From assembly GCF_900141825.1 (NCBI RefSeq), contig NZ_FQYQ01000001.1, positions 1 through 64,000 on the forward strand: a DNA stretch of 64,000 nucleotides. Direction: 5' to 3'. The notes below the pieces were generated by a model. The model saw only the letters and a program-made list of their open reading frames with translations, made no database searches and was not told where the DNA came from. Both the position numbers and the translations under genes were made by a program. Positions within the stretch are counted from its first letter, which is position 1. Each line of letters opens with the position of its first letter. This stretch comes from Pseudobutyrivibrio xylanivorans DSM 14809 (GTDB lineage: Bacteria; Bacillota; Clostridia; Lachnospirales; Lachnospiraceae). Positions 30,901 through 39,456 of the stretch are shown here, in pieces.

Positions 30901-33900
30901 ACGCAAGAGAGTCAAAGAGTCACGCTACTCACTCAGGTGATCCACTTTATGATCCATGCAGAAATGCATACGTAAAGACGGTATTGTTTGATGAGGATGG
31001 ACTACCAATCTTTAACCTAAGTGATGAAGATTTTATCAATGGTGGTGATACCTTCAAGGTGAATGTAGTTGTTGAAGGTGAGGAGATTAAGGAAGAGCCT
31101 ATCTTAGAGTACAACTTCAATGATGCACTTAATAAGGGCGTTGTTAAGGATGCTTCAGGTAACGGAAATGACGGAAAGGCATACAAATGCGAGTACGTTT
31201 CAGATGATGACTATGGCAAGGTGCTTTACCTTAGCGGTGATGATTCTGTAGGCGGAAGCAACTCTTACCTTGAATTCCCTAAGGGCTTCTTTGATAACAG
31301 AAACAAGATGACAATTTCCTTTGATGTGAAGGAAGTAACAAGAACAGGAAACTACTTCACATTTACATTCGGACAGGACAACAGCAAGTACTTATTCTAC
31401 AAGGCAATGCCTACAGCAGAAAAGCTTGCTATTACTAAAAACGGTGGTGGTGAAGAGCAGAAGGTGGAGGATTCAGCTAAGTATCCAAACACTGCAAGCA
31501 CATGGATTAACATCACAATCGTTGTTGATGGTTCTAAGATGTCTCTTTATAGAGATGGAAAGCTTATCGGAGTTAACAAGAAAACTGGAATGAAGGTTTC
31601 TGATTTGGGAGAGGATTTACTTGGATATCTTGGTAAGTCATTCTACTCAGCAGATGATTATTTCAGAGGTTATTTCGATAATGTAAAGGTATATAACAAG
31701 GCATACAAGAAGGATGATGTTGCAAGACTTTACGTAGCAGGAAAGACTGCCCGCCTTGAGGAAATTGGGGATGTTAATTATGTAGCAAACAACTATGTAA
31801 TCCCTAATATGAACAAGATTAAAGGCAACATTTCACTTCCTTCAGAAGTAAATGGAGTAAAGATTTCATGGTCATCATCTGATGAAGATGTAATCAGTAC
31901 AAAGTCTGTTAAGAATACAGGCTATGATGCTACTCCAGCAGGTGTTGTTACACGTCAGGAAAATGATACAAATGTAACACTTACAGCTACATTCTCTAAG
32001 GGAGATGAAAAGGTTACTAAGACATATGACTGCAAGGTAATCAAGGCTCCAAAGGCTGTTGATGACTATGTTGGTTACTTATTCGTTCACTTCACCGGTA
32101 CAGAAGGTACAGCAAGTGACGAGCAGGTATATTTCTCAGTTTCAAAAGATGGATTTAACTGGGAAGACCTTAACAATAATAACCCAATCATCACAAGCAC
32201 AATCGGTGAAAGTGGTCTTCGAGATATGTATATCGCAAGAACACCTGAGGGCGACAAGTTCTACATGATTTCTACTGACCTTAGCATTTATCACAATAAG
32301 GCAAATGCTTGGCCAGCTGCTGGTAGCAATGGAAGTCACAGCATCGTAGTTTGGGAATCAAGTGATTTGGTTCACTGGTCTAAGCCATGGCTTGCAGAAA
32401 TTGCACCTGAGAACGCAGGCTGCACATGGGCACCAGAGTTTGTTTACGATGATGTAACAGGCGAGTATGTTGTTTACTGGTCAGCTACAAGACTTGAGGT
32501 AGATGAGAACGAGAAGATTACTCAGGATTATGAGAATCATGCAATCTACTATGCAAAGACACGTGACTTCGTTCACTTTACTGAGCCTAAGCTTTATCAC
32601 GAGGGCGGTCGAAATAGCGATGGCGTAATCATCAAGGTTATCGATTCAACAATGATTAAGGGTAACGATGGTAAATATTATCGTTACACAAAGAACGAAT
32701 CTAACGGTTCCATCAAGATTGATGTGGCAGACAGAGTTCTTGGAAACTTTAAGGATATTGATTCTAAGTTCTTAGACAAGTCACTTCCTGGAAAGGTTGG
32801 AGCTGTAGAGGGACCAATCATCTTCAAGCTCAATGAAAAGAATGAGGATGGTGAGGATCAGTGGTGCTTACTCATCGATAGATTCGCAAGAGGTCAGGGC
32901 TACTACCCAGTAGTTACAACTGATTTGTCATCAGGTGATTTTGAATTTGTTGATGATGACAAGCTTGGTTCATACAACAAGATTAAGTATCGTCACGGTT
33001 ATGTAATGCCAATCACAGCTGATGAGTATTCAGCTCTTACAGGCTCTGATTGGAATGATTTCGATGATGAGGCAGAGGAGATTGTTCTTGAAAAGAGCAA
33101 GTCAGGAAATCCAATGCTTGGATTTGATGAGAATGGTGACATCCTTTACGGTGGTGACCCTTCAATCTTAGTTGATGGTGATACCGTATATGCGTATGTT
33201 GGTCACGATACATCTTCTAACGAAAGCTATGTGATGCCAGACTGGAGATGCTACTCATCTAAGGATATGAAGAATTGGAAATACGAGGGCGAGTTCCTCA
33301 ACGATTCTGATATTTCTTGGGTTCAGGATAAGAATAGTGCCTGGGCTGGACAGGTAGTTAAGTATGGAGATAAGTATTATTTCTACTATTGCTCTGAAGC
33401 AAAGGGAAGCTACGGTGGTGGAAAGTGCATCGGTGTTGCTGTTTCAGATTCTCCTACAGGTGGATTTGTGGATATCGGAAAGCCACTTGTAAAGAATGTT
33501 GATACCTATGACGGCGTCAGCACTTGGGAAGACATCGACCCAACCTTCTGGATTGAGAAGGATGAAGATGGCAATGAACACCGCATCCTTGGATGGGGAA
33601 ATGTTCGTTTCTTCAATTGCGAGCTTAACGAGGATATGATTTCTATAGTTGATAAGGATGGAAACGAGGATAAGCTTTCAGTGGAGAAGGCATCTGACAA
33701 GAAGAACGCTGATATCAAAGTTGGCGTAATTAAGGGAATGCCAAGTGGACATCAGTTTACAGAGGCACCTTATTACTACAAGCACAAGCTTGCAAATGGC
33801 AAGGACAGATACTACATGTTCTTCGCTTATGACTGGAGAGAGCAGATGGCCTATGCATATTGCGACAGCTTGGAGGACTTCCTCAATAATGAGTGGACCT

Positions 33901-34856
33901 TCGGTGATGTTGTAATGGAGCCAAGTGCTACCGCAAATACGAATCACATGGCAGTATTTGATTTCAAGGGTCATACATATTTCGTATACCACGATGGAAG
34001 TCTTCCACACGGAAGTGGCTTCAGAAGAGTAGCTTGCTGTGAGGAGTTCAAGGTTAACTCTGATGGAACAATTCCATACATAAAGAAGACAGCAGTTGGT
34101 CTTACAGGAACAGTAAGCAAGATTTATGACTTGGCAAAGAATAACATCTATGTTAAGGAGTTTGAGAATACTCTTGATGATGCAGATTATCCAATGACAG
34201 GCAAGGCTGTTGGATGTGATTTCGTATACGATGGCGAAAATGCTGAGTGGGAAATCAACCCAGGTAAGCTTAATAAGAACAATGATGCTTTAGTATCAAT
34301 CGAGTCTAACTACAAGCCAGGTATGTACTTGAGCGTTGGAAAGGCTGATAAGAATGGTAACTACAGTGTGGTTCTTTCACAGGATGTCAATGGCTCAAAG
34401 GATGAAGCAAAGGCTATGACATTTAGAACTATCAAGGGTCTTGCTGGAGATGGAGTTACATTCGAAAGTGCACTTCATCACGGATATTATCTTGCATCGG
34501 TTAATGGCAAGCTTATCCTTACAGAGGAGCCAGAGGCTGATGAAGCTACATTCTTTACAGAGAAGGTTGCTGAAGGAACAGTTAAGGCAGCTGAGGTTGT
34601 CAAGACTTCAAAGGTACAGAAGTCCGTAAGAATGTACGTGGTTGGTGAGGAAGTTAAGACTGATGATATTAGAGTCAGAGCAACTCTTGAAAATGGCAAG
34701 AGAGTAACCATAAATGAAGGCCTTAAGATTTCTGTTCCTGAGGACATTACAGCTGAGACAGGAAAGAAGACTATTACAGTTTCATATGAGTTCTGCGGAA
34801 CTGAGTATGAGGCAGAGGTTGTTATCAATGTTGTTGATAAAGCATACAGGAAGTAG
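27993..34856 (+). CDS. Giant secreted triple-GH43 arabinan/arabinoxylan-active protein
   Basis: This 2287-residue protein has a signal peptide (cleavage near VQA-35), a Glu-rich tether (36-120), LamG 1 (about 121-330), an Ig-like domain (333-412), a propeller-like fragment (420-573), GH43 A (about 673-1018), LamG 2 (1035-1250), an Ig-like domain (1267-1353), GH43 B (1359-1686), GH43 C (1702-2036), an AbfB-like beta-trefoil (about 2090-2195) and a C-terminal Ig-like domain. All three GH43 modules keep the catalytic triad. A has ADPYVVY, LDMTYF and NEGPG; B has LRDMYIA, IDSTMI and VEGP; C has GGDPSI, DIDPTF and TEAPY. GH43 enzymes release arabinose or xylose from arabinan and arabinoxylan. There is no anchor or dockerin; the next gene may hold it at the cell surface. 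ATG 28011 is an alternative start. Confidence 0.85.
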   Translation: MKHGENMKRLLAVSLALAMAWSGIIPGSGLNLVQATETDETTVEENSSTADSSDSTEEETSEEKEEVSEDEEYTDSVEDAEEEISEEASLEEEALEADSNLLKAEKDLEEEDEEEEQSLELLADFNFEDLENGDDITGAEAIAKGSYDVVKSYGNAGSAIELNGSNQFLSVTKKDGSSLLAGLDEVSIVADVYFERTNTDWLYFAANDTSARSESNLHYIGGFQNGSKLNVERFDEGRAGNFAPSLSTNSWYHVEIVYGKDETVAYINGEVAGSAASDDALTSILGSSPIFNIGKANWGSGEYCKAKLDNYQVYAGALTEEQVADLYKNYINRKAGKVAETEFSLNLGYVTDDIDLPGEYKEKKITWSTSNDEVITADGKVTRSSKNKEITLTAKYNDGENDVEKEFRLIVLKEGKDLATYVSNSPATGQDGGMKIAAEENGSFKALHKNQPILYTAVGNKTYSAPTVMRSADGESFYLVAADGKGSQIITYTSEDLITYDNETAVDTGDVSDVRKIQAVYDLTDERYEIYLGTADGTYFIHSKDMKEFSRPVRIDYTIKDMTGAPSDAVSASEIGLTNEEYKKIVEKFTNPYNTSLSELPKDEIKVDALTSQEEFREILEKYIKKNTVKAEYSDGTKHTYSLRFTEDSIDNVDLELPGTYTLDGIVGGSGNFTDATDPLIPERADPYVVYNEDDGYYYFTASYPMVGSGDKDGYDRIILRRAKTIEGLATAEEVSVWDENTSKELGRFIWAPEMHKIGNSWYLVATAGVNSGSGTTFNIRPFMIKFEGNPKKESMLDADKWGEPELVKPVDGDNILNGMSLDMTYFNAGGKHYLIWADETKNLKNPDGLSYLFIATIDPENPTKLTSEAKLLTKPEFNWELVRYKVNEGPGVFHKDGKVYMTFSASGTGSEYCVGLMYADEKADLTDISNWTKLPYPILTSSDFDDEVSGPGHNSFTYDENGNLVIVYHARESKSHATHSGDPLYDPCRNAYVKTVLFDEDGLPIFNLSDEDFINGGDTFKVNVVVEGEEIKEEPILEYNFNDALNKGVVKDASGNGNDGKAYKCEYVSDDDYGKVLYLSGDDSVGGSNSYLEFPKGFFDNRNKMTISFDVKEVTRTGNYFTFTFGQDNSKYLFYKAMPTAEKLAITKNGGGEEQKVEDSAKYPNTASTWINITIVVDGSKMSLYRDGKLIGVNKKTGMKVSDLGEDLLGYLGKSFYSADDYFRGYFDNVKVYNKAYKKDDVARLYVAGKTARLEEIGDVNYVANNYVIPNMNKIKGNISLPSEVNGVKISWSSSDEDVISTKSVKNTGYDATPAGVVTRQENDTNVTLTATFSKGDEKVTKTYDCKVIKAPKAVDDYVGYLFVHFTGTEGTASDEQVYFSVSKDGFNWEDLNNNNPIITSTIGESGLRDMYIARTPEGDKFYMISTDLSIYHNKANAWPAAGSNGSHSIVVWESSDLVHWSKPWLAEIAPENAGCTWAPEFVYDDVTGEYVVYWSATRLEVDENEKITQDYENHAIYYAKTRDFVHFTEPKLYHEGGRNSDGVIIKVIDSTMIKGNDGKYYRYTKNESNGSIKIDVADRVLGNFKDIDSKFLDKSLPGKVGAVEGPIIFKLNEKNEDGEDQWCLLIDRFARGQGYYPVVTTDLSSGDFEFVDDDKLGSYNKIKYRHGYVMPITADEYSALTGSDWNDFDDEAEEIVLEKSKSGNPMLGFDENGDILYGGDPSILVDGDTVYAYVGHDTSSNESYVMPDWRCYSSKDMKNWKYEGEFLNDSDISWVQDKNSAWAGQVVKYGDKYYFYYCSEAKGSYGGGKCIGVAVSDSPTGGFVDIGKPLVKNVDTYDGVSTWEDIDPTFWIEKDEDGNEHRILGWGNVRFFNCELNEDMISIVDKDGNEDKLSVEKASDKKNADIKVGVIKGMPSGHQFTEAPYYYKHKLANGKDRYYMFFAYDWREQMAYAYCDSLEDFLNNEWTFGDVVMEPSATANTNHMAVFDFKGHTYFVYHDGSLPHGSGFRRVACCEEFKVNSDGTIPYIKKTAVGLTGTVSKIYDLAKNNIYVKEFENTLDDADYPMTGKAVGCDFVYDGENAEWEINPGKLNKNNDALVSIESNYKPGMYLSVGKADKNGNYSVVLSQDVNGSKDEAKAMTFRTIKGLAGDGVTFESALHHGYYLASVNGKLILTEEPEADEATFFTEKVAEGTVKAAEVVKTSKVQKSVRMYVVGEEVKTDDIRVRATLENGKRVTINEGLKISVPEDITAETGKKTITVSYEFCGTEYEAEVVINVVDKAYRK

Positions 34857-34873
34857 AAGCAAGGAGAATGATG

Positions 34874-37552
34874 ATGAGAAAAAATAAGAAATATTATGGC
34901 TTAATTGCATGCGTCTCAGCACTTGCTTTGGCAACACCTTTCGTTGGCTACAATATAGCAAAGGCAGATAAATTATATGATGATGTAGTTGCCTGGTATG
35001 ATTTTGATGGCAGTAACCTTACAAATGTTAAGGGCGGCAGCCAGGCTGTGGCAATCGTTTCGGGCCTCGCTGAATATGACGGAGAAGTTAAGTTTGATGC
35101 TAACAGAGATTCTTCAAAGGAAGGTCAGTCACTTAAGCTTGATGGTAGCTATGGCTTAAAGCTTAATCAGAAGAATCTTGGAGAGAATTTTTCTGTTTCA
35201 CTTTGGGTAAAGCCAGAGACAAAGCTTGTAGAGAATCAGTCAGTGTTATTCCTGGGATATCACTCACCTGAAATGTGGTATGCGGTGTCTGGCGATAGAA
35301 ACAACACTCTTATGAAGTTCTGGTATGACGCTAAGCCAGAGTTCTCTTGGGTTACAAAGACATTTGCAACTTACGCTCCTAATGAGTGGCATCACATCGT
35401 AATCACTGGTGATGGAAATACTATCAAATCATATTATGATGGTGCAAGAATTTCTGAAGGAAATGAAAGCTTTGTACCATTTATGGCTGGCGAGGAGCAG
35501 GATGTTTACATCGGAGCAAACAATTGGGATAAGTGCTTTAATGGTCTTGTAGATGACGTTATGATTTATGACCGCACAATCTCAGAAGTAGATGTTGAGA
35601 GACTTTATACTGGTAAGTCTTTGAAGGAAATCGAAGAGGAGACAGGAGTAGTTGATTATGACGAATACCTTGTTGCTTCTTATGACTTCGAGGATGGGAT
35701 TGGTGATGCAAAGCCTATCGTTAAGGGACTTGGTGCATACGATGGCGAGCTTAAATTTGTAAACGGCGCAAACGGAAAGGCTCTTCTTACAGATGGCTAT
35801 GGTCTTGATCTTGGAAATAAGGTTAATGGAACAGACTTTACTATTTCATATCTTGTAAAACCAAATAAGTCACAGGCGGAAAATCAGGTAATGATGCTTA
35901 TGGGATATCACAGCCCAGAGCACTGGACAGCTATTTCTGGTGATGGAGGAGATCAGTCTTATAAGCTTTGGGGTAGAACAGAAGGTAGTGCAGTTACTGT
36001 TGGAAATGCTGCAGCTATGAACTGGACAACTATTGGAAATCCTACTATAGCAAATAATTCATGGTCACTTGTTACTTTGGTTGGTACAGATGGTCGCCTT
36101 GATATGTATGTAAATGGCGAGAAGGCAGCAGGGGGAGCATATAACAATCCACTTTGCGGTGACAATGAGTCAATTCTTTTTGGTGCTAACTACTGGGATC
36201 CATGTTTTGATGGTGCGTTTGATGAAATCAAGATTTATAGCCGTGCAATGGATGCCGATACAATCAAGGCAGAGGCTGAAGATTTCCTTGATAACAGACT
36301 TCAGCTGGGACTTGAGACAGCTTGTGATTTCGAAGCAATCAAGGGACAGAATACTGATAAGAATCACATCAGATATAACCTAGAGCTTCCAACAAGTGTT
36401 GTAGGTACATCAATTAACTGGACATCTTCAAAGCCAGAAGTAATCTCTGAAAAAGGTGTAGTTACAGTAACTGACAAAGCCTCAGAGGTTAAGCTTACAG
36501 CCACAGCAGAGCTTGACGGAAAGAAGGCAATTGTTGAAATCGAGTTTTCTGTAGATGCTCTTGATAAGGCAGCGCTCAATGGACTTATTGAAAGAGCAAA
36601 ATCATTTGACATTACATTTATGTCAGCAGAATCAGCTAGACGTCTTGAGGAAGTAATTGCAGAGGCTGAGGCGGCAGCTACATTTGATGAGATTGATTCA
36701 GCTACAGTAAGACTTACAAAGGCTATTGAGACATTAGAGCTTGCTGATGAATATGTTGATCCATTCGATGTTATTCCAGAGGCAGAGGTTACTGTTTCAA
36801 TAGAGGTAGGAAGCAATAAGGATTTATTTGTACTTCCAGAATCAATCCTTAACAAGGTTTCTGTAGAATATGTATCAGAGGATTCAGAGGTTGCTACATA
36901 TACAGATGGAAAGCTTGAAGCCAAGAGAGCTGGAAAGACAATTGTTACAGCTAAAGTTGTAGCTCTTTCTGACGAATTCGAGATGGAGTATGCTACAGCA
37001 GTTGATGTTAAAGAAAATGCTCCAGCACCTGCTCCAAGTTCAGGCTCAGGACCTGCTCCTGCACCTAGTGCATCAGGTAATGATTCTTCTAGTGGTTCAT
37101 CATCTAGTAGCTCATCAGGAAGTGGTTCAGCAAGTAGTTCATCAGGTGGTACTACATCAGGAAGCACAGCTTCAGCAGGTGGACAGACCGCACCAGCTAC
37201 AGGCACAGAGACTACAATCACGGATCCACAGGCTCCTGCAGCAGGACCACAGCAGGGCACTGGCTCACAGATTAAGCCTGAGGTAACTGAAAGCGGAGAG
37301 CTTGAGAAAGCTGAAACAGATATTGAGGCTGAATCATCACTTGAAAACAAGTCAGAGGACGAGGCTAAGTCAGAGGAAACAGTTGAGCAGCCAGCAGAAG
37401 AGACAGTGGCTGACGAGGCTGTTCCAGAGGCAGGTGAAAGTGCAGGTCTTAGCGCAGGCGTTGTTGTATTAATTATTGCAGCAGCAGTTGTAGTACTTGC
37501 TCTACTTGGTTTCTTACTTAGTAAGCTTGGAATTTTGACAATATTCAAATAA
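34874..37552 (+). CDS. Membrane-anchored LamG/Ig surface protein
   Basis: The 892-residue protein has a signal peptide (cleavage near AKA-30), two LamG-like domains (about 34-250 and 255-470, each with 'W.A.SGD' and 'GANNWDKCFNGLVDDVMIYDR' type motifs), an Ig-like domain (about 475-560), a FIVAR-like helical segment (about 560-620), a second Ig-like domain (625-715), a Ser/Gly/Pro/Glu-rich linker and a C-terminal membrane helix 'AGVVVLIIAAAVVVLALLGFLL'. No catalytic domain is seen. It follows the GH43 gene by 17 bases, so the two are co-expressed. It probably binds polysaccharide or tethers the big enzyme to the cell. The third of three consecutive ATGs is preferred from its 7-base distance to AAGGAG. 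Confidence 0.8.
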   Translation: MRKNKKYYGLIACVSALALATPFVGYNIAKADKLYDDVVAWYDFDGSNLTNVKGGSQAVAIVSGLAEYDGEVKFDANRDSSKEGQSLKLDGSYGLKLNQKNLGENFSVSLWVKPETKLVENQSVLFLGYHSPEMWYAVSGDRNNTLMKFWYDAKPEFSWVTKTFATYAPNEWHHIVITGDGNTIKSYYDGARISEGNESFVPFMAGEEQDVYIGANNWDKCFNGLVDDVMIYDRTISEVDVERLYTGKSLKEIEEETGVVDYDEYLVASYDFEDGIGDAKPIVKGLGAYDGELKFVNGANGKALLTDGYGLDLGNKVNGTDFTISYLVKPNKSQAENQVMMLMGYHSPEHWTAISGDGGDQSYKLWGRTEGSAVTVGNAAAMNWTTIGNPTIANNSWSLVTLVGTDGRLDMYVNGEKAAGGAYNNPLCGDNESILFGANYWDPCFDGAFDEIKIYSRAMDADTIKAEAEDFLDNRLQLGLETACDFEAIKGQNTDKNHIRYNLELPTSVVGTSINWTSSKPEVISEKGVVTVTDKASEVKLTATAELDGKKAIVEIEFSVDALDKAALNGLIERAKSFDITFMSAESARRLEEVIAEAEAAATFDEIDSATVRLTKAIETLELADEYVDPFDVIPEAEVTVSIEVGSNKDLFVLPESILNKVSVEYVSEDSEVATYTDGKLEAKRAGKTIVTAKVVALSDEFEMEYATAVDVKENAPAPAPSSGSGPAPAPSASGNDSSSGSSSSSSSGSGSASSSSGGTTSGSTASAGGQTAPATGTETTITDPQAPAAGPQQGTGSQIKPEVTESGELEKAETDIEAESSLENKSEDEAKSEETVEQPAEETVADEAVPEAGESAGLSAGVVVLIIAAAVVVLALLGFLLSKLGILTIFK

Positions 37553-37569
37553 TAAATAATAACTGAAGG

Positions 37570-37603
37570 CCGGATGAAGATTTACTCTTCATCCGGTTTT
37601 TCT
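37570..37603 (+). terminator. Terminator of the GH43-LamG operon
   Basis: Stem CCGGATGAAGA/TCTTCATCCGG with loop TTTAC is followed by TTTTTCTTTT. Confidence 0.93.
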
Positions 37604-37771
37604 TTTGAAAATCTTAATGTGTTAATTAATTTTTCACGAATTAGTTGTATAATCGTCGATAGATATGTTTAATATGGCTATTTACGTGGCACTCATTTGG
37701 TGTTATGATGGTATGGATTTTGGTATTTTTTACAAACAACATGTTTATACAATAGATAGGAGTGTAGTTTA

Positions 37772-39187
37772 ATGAGAAAAACAAAGATTATTTGTACAAT
37801 TGGTCCAGCAAGTATGAATGAGGAGACTCTCACAGCTATGGCTAAGGCCGGCATGAATGTTGCTAGAATGAATTTTTCACATGGTGATCATGAAGAGCAG
37901 GGAATGAAGATGGATTTGGTTAAGAAGGTTCGTAAGAAGCTTAATCTTCCAATCGCTATCCTCCTTGATACTAAGGGTCCAGAGTATCGTATCGGTACTT
38001 TCAAAGATGGTTCAGTTACAGTTAACGAGGGTGATGTTTTCACATTTACAACTGACGACGTAGAAGGCGATCAGACAAGAGTTTCTGTTAGCCACAAGAA
38101 CCTTCACAATGATCTTAAGGTTGGAGATACACTTTCAGTTTGTAACGGTATTGTATTCTTCGAGGTTACTGAGATTAAGGGACACGATGTTATTACAAAG
38201 TGTACAGCAGGCGGAACTATGAGCAACAAGAAGTCTATGAGCTTCCCTAACAAGGTTATGTCTGGTCCTTATCTTTCAGAGCAGGATAAGAAGGATATTC
38301 TTTTCGGTATCGAGAACGATGTTGATTTTGTAGCAGCTTCTTTCGTATCTACAAAGCAGGATATGGTAGAGCTTAGAACTTTCCTTGATGAGAACGGTGG
38401 TAAGGATATCGTTGTTATCGCTAAGATTGAGAATCAGCCAGGTGTTGACAATGTTGAGGAAATTCTTGAGATTGCTAACGGTATCATGGTTGCTCGTGGT
38501 GACCTTGGTGTTGAGATCCCATTCGTTAAGCTTCCAGCAGTTCAGAAGGAGCTTATCTCTAAGGCTCGTGCTCTTGGTAAGAGTGTTGTTACAGCCACAG
38601 AGATGCTTGAGTCTATGATTTCTAATCCACGTCCTACACGTGCTGAGATTTCTGACGTTGCTAACGCTGTATATGATGGAACATCAGCTATCATGCTTTC
38701 AGGTGAGTCTGCTCAGGGTAAGTTCCCAGTTCAGGCTGTTGCTACTATGGCTGAGATCGCTGAGACTACAGAGAACGACATCAACTACGAAGGACGTTTC
38801 CACAAGGAGGATATCGCAGTTATCAATACTGCAGATGCTGTTTGCCACTCTACATGTTCTATGGCTATCGATGTTAACGCTAAGGCAATCGTTGCATGTA
38901 CAATGTCTGGTTACACAGCAAAGCGTGTTAGCCGTTTCCGTTGCCCAGTAGATGTTATCGCTATGACAACAGATAAGAAAGTATGGAGAAGACTTGCACT
39001 TAGCTGGGGTGTTACACCAGTTCTCGTTGATAAGTATAAGGCACTTGACGTTATGTTTGCACGTGCTGTAGAGCGTACAAAGGAAATGTTAGGTCTTAAC
39101 AAGGGTGATTTGATCGTTCTTACAGGTGGTCCAATCGATGGTTCTGTAGGTAATACAAATACTATTAAGGTAGAGACTATCGGCTAA
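37772..39187 (+). CDS. pyk: Pyruvate kinase
   Basis: The 471-residue enzyme has the standard order: 'TKIICTIGPASMNEETL', 'NVARMNFSHGDHEEQ', B domain, 'VDFVAASFVSTKQDM', the catalytic 'VIAKIENQPGVDNVEEIL', 'GIMVARGDLGVEIPF', and 'VTATEMLESMISNPRPTRAEISDVANAVYDGTSAIMLSGESA'. It lacks the extra C-terminal PEP-utiliser domain found in Bacillus. It makes ATP and pyruvate at the end of glycolysis. It is a single gene with its own upstream region (TATAAT at 37648-37653) and codon use typical of high expression. Confidence 0.96.
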   Translation: MRKTKIICTIGPASMNEETLTAMAKAGMNVARMNFSHGDHEEQGMKMDLVKKVRKKLNLPIAILLDTKGPEYRIGTFKDGSVTVNEGDVFTFTTDDVEGDQTRVSVSHKNLHNDLKVGDTLSVCNGIVFFEVTEIKGHDVITKCTAGGTMSNKKSMSFPNKVMSGPYLSEQDKKDILFGIENDVDFVAASFVSTKQDMVELRTFLDENGGKDIVVIAKIENQPGVDNVEEILEIANGIMVARGDLGVEIPFVKLPAVQKELISKARALGKSVVTATEMLESMISNPRPTRAEISDVANAVYDGTSAIMLSGESAQGKFPVQAVATMAEIAETTENDINYEGRFHKEDIAVINTADAVCHSTCSMAIDVNAKAIVACTMSGYTAKRVSRFRCPVDVIAMTTDKKVWRRLALSWGVTPVLVDKYKALDVMFARAVERTKEMLGLNKGDLIVLTGGPIDGSVGNTNTIKVETIG

Positions 39188-39352
39188 TAGAATTGATTAT
39201 GGGGAATGGTTACATGAAATAACGATTTGTCAGAATTTAATTTTTATTCACAGACAATTCACACTTCTTACACGAGTTGAACATAAATATCAGTTAATAT
39301 ATACTCATCTCGAAAGAGATACAATTTTTTCATAACATTATTCTCCCTTTTG

Positions 39353-39382
39353 AAAGAGACGCTCCGCTGGCGTCTCTTTTAT
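39353..39382 (+). terminator. Terminator downstream of pyk
   Basis: Stem AAAGAGACGC/GCGTCTCTTT with loop TCCGCTG is followed by a T tract. It lies 165 bases after the pyk stop, and the interval holds no gene. Confidence 0.85.
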
Positions 39383-39392
39383 TGTGCAAAAA

Positions 39393-39420
39393 TAAGCCTT
39401 GCCGCTATGGGCAAGGCTTT
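39393..39420 (-). terminator. Terminator of the carbohydrate-binding protein gene
   Basis: Stem AAGCCTTGCC/GGCAAGGCTT; on the minus strand it is followed by ATTTTTGC. Confidence 0.85.
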
Positions 39421-39456
39421 GTATTTCATATAGGAATAATTGAAATGAGGAATGGA

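Noticed and set aside
36364-37548. A 394-codon open frame antisense to the LamG protein gene
   Set aside because: It is Ser/Ala/Val-rich low-complexity, caused by the codon bias and the repetitive linker of the gene on the other strand, which has a signal peptide, domains and a good start.
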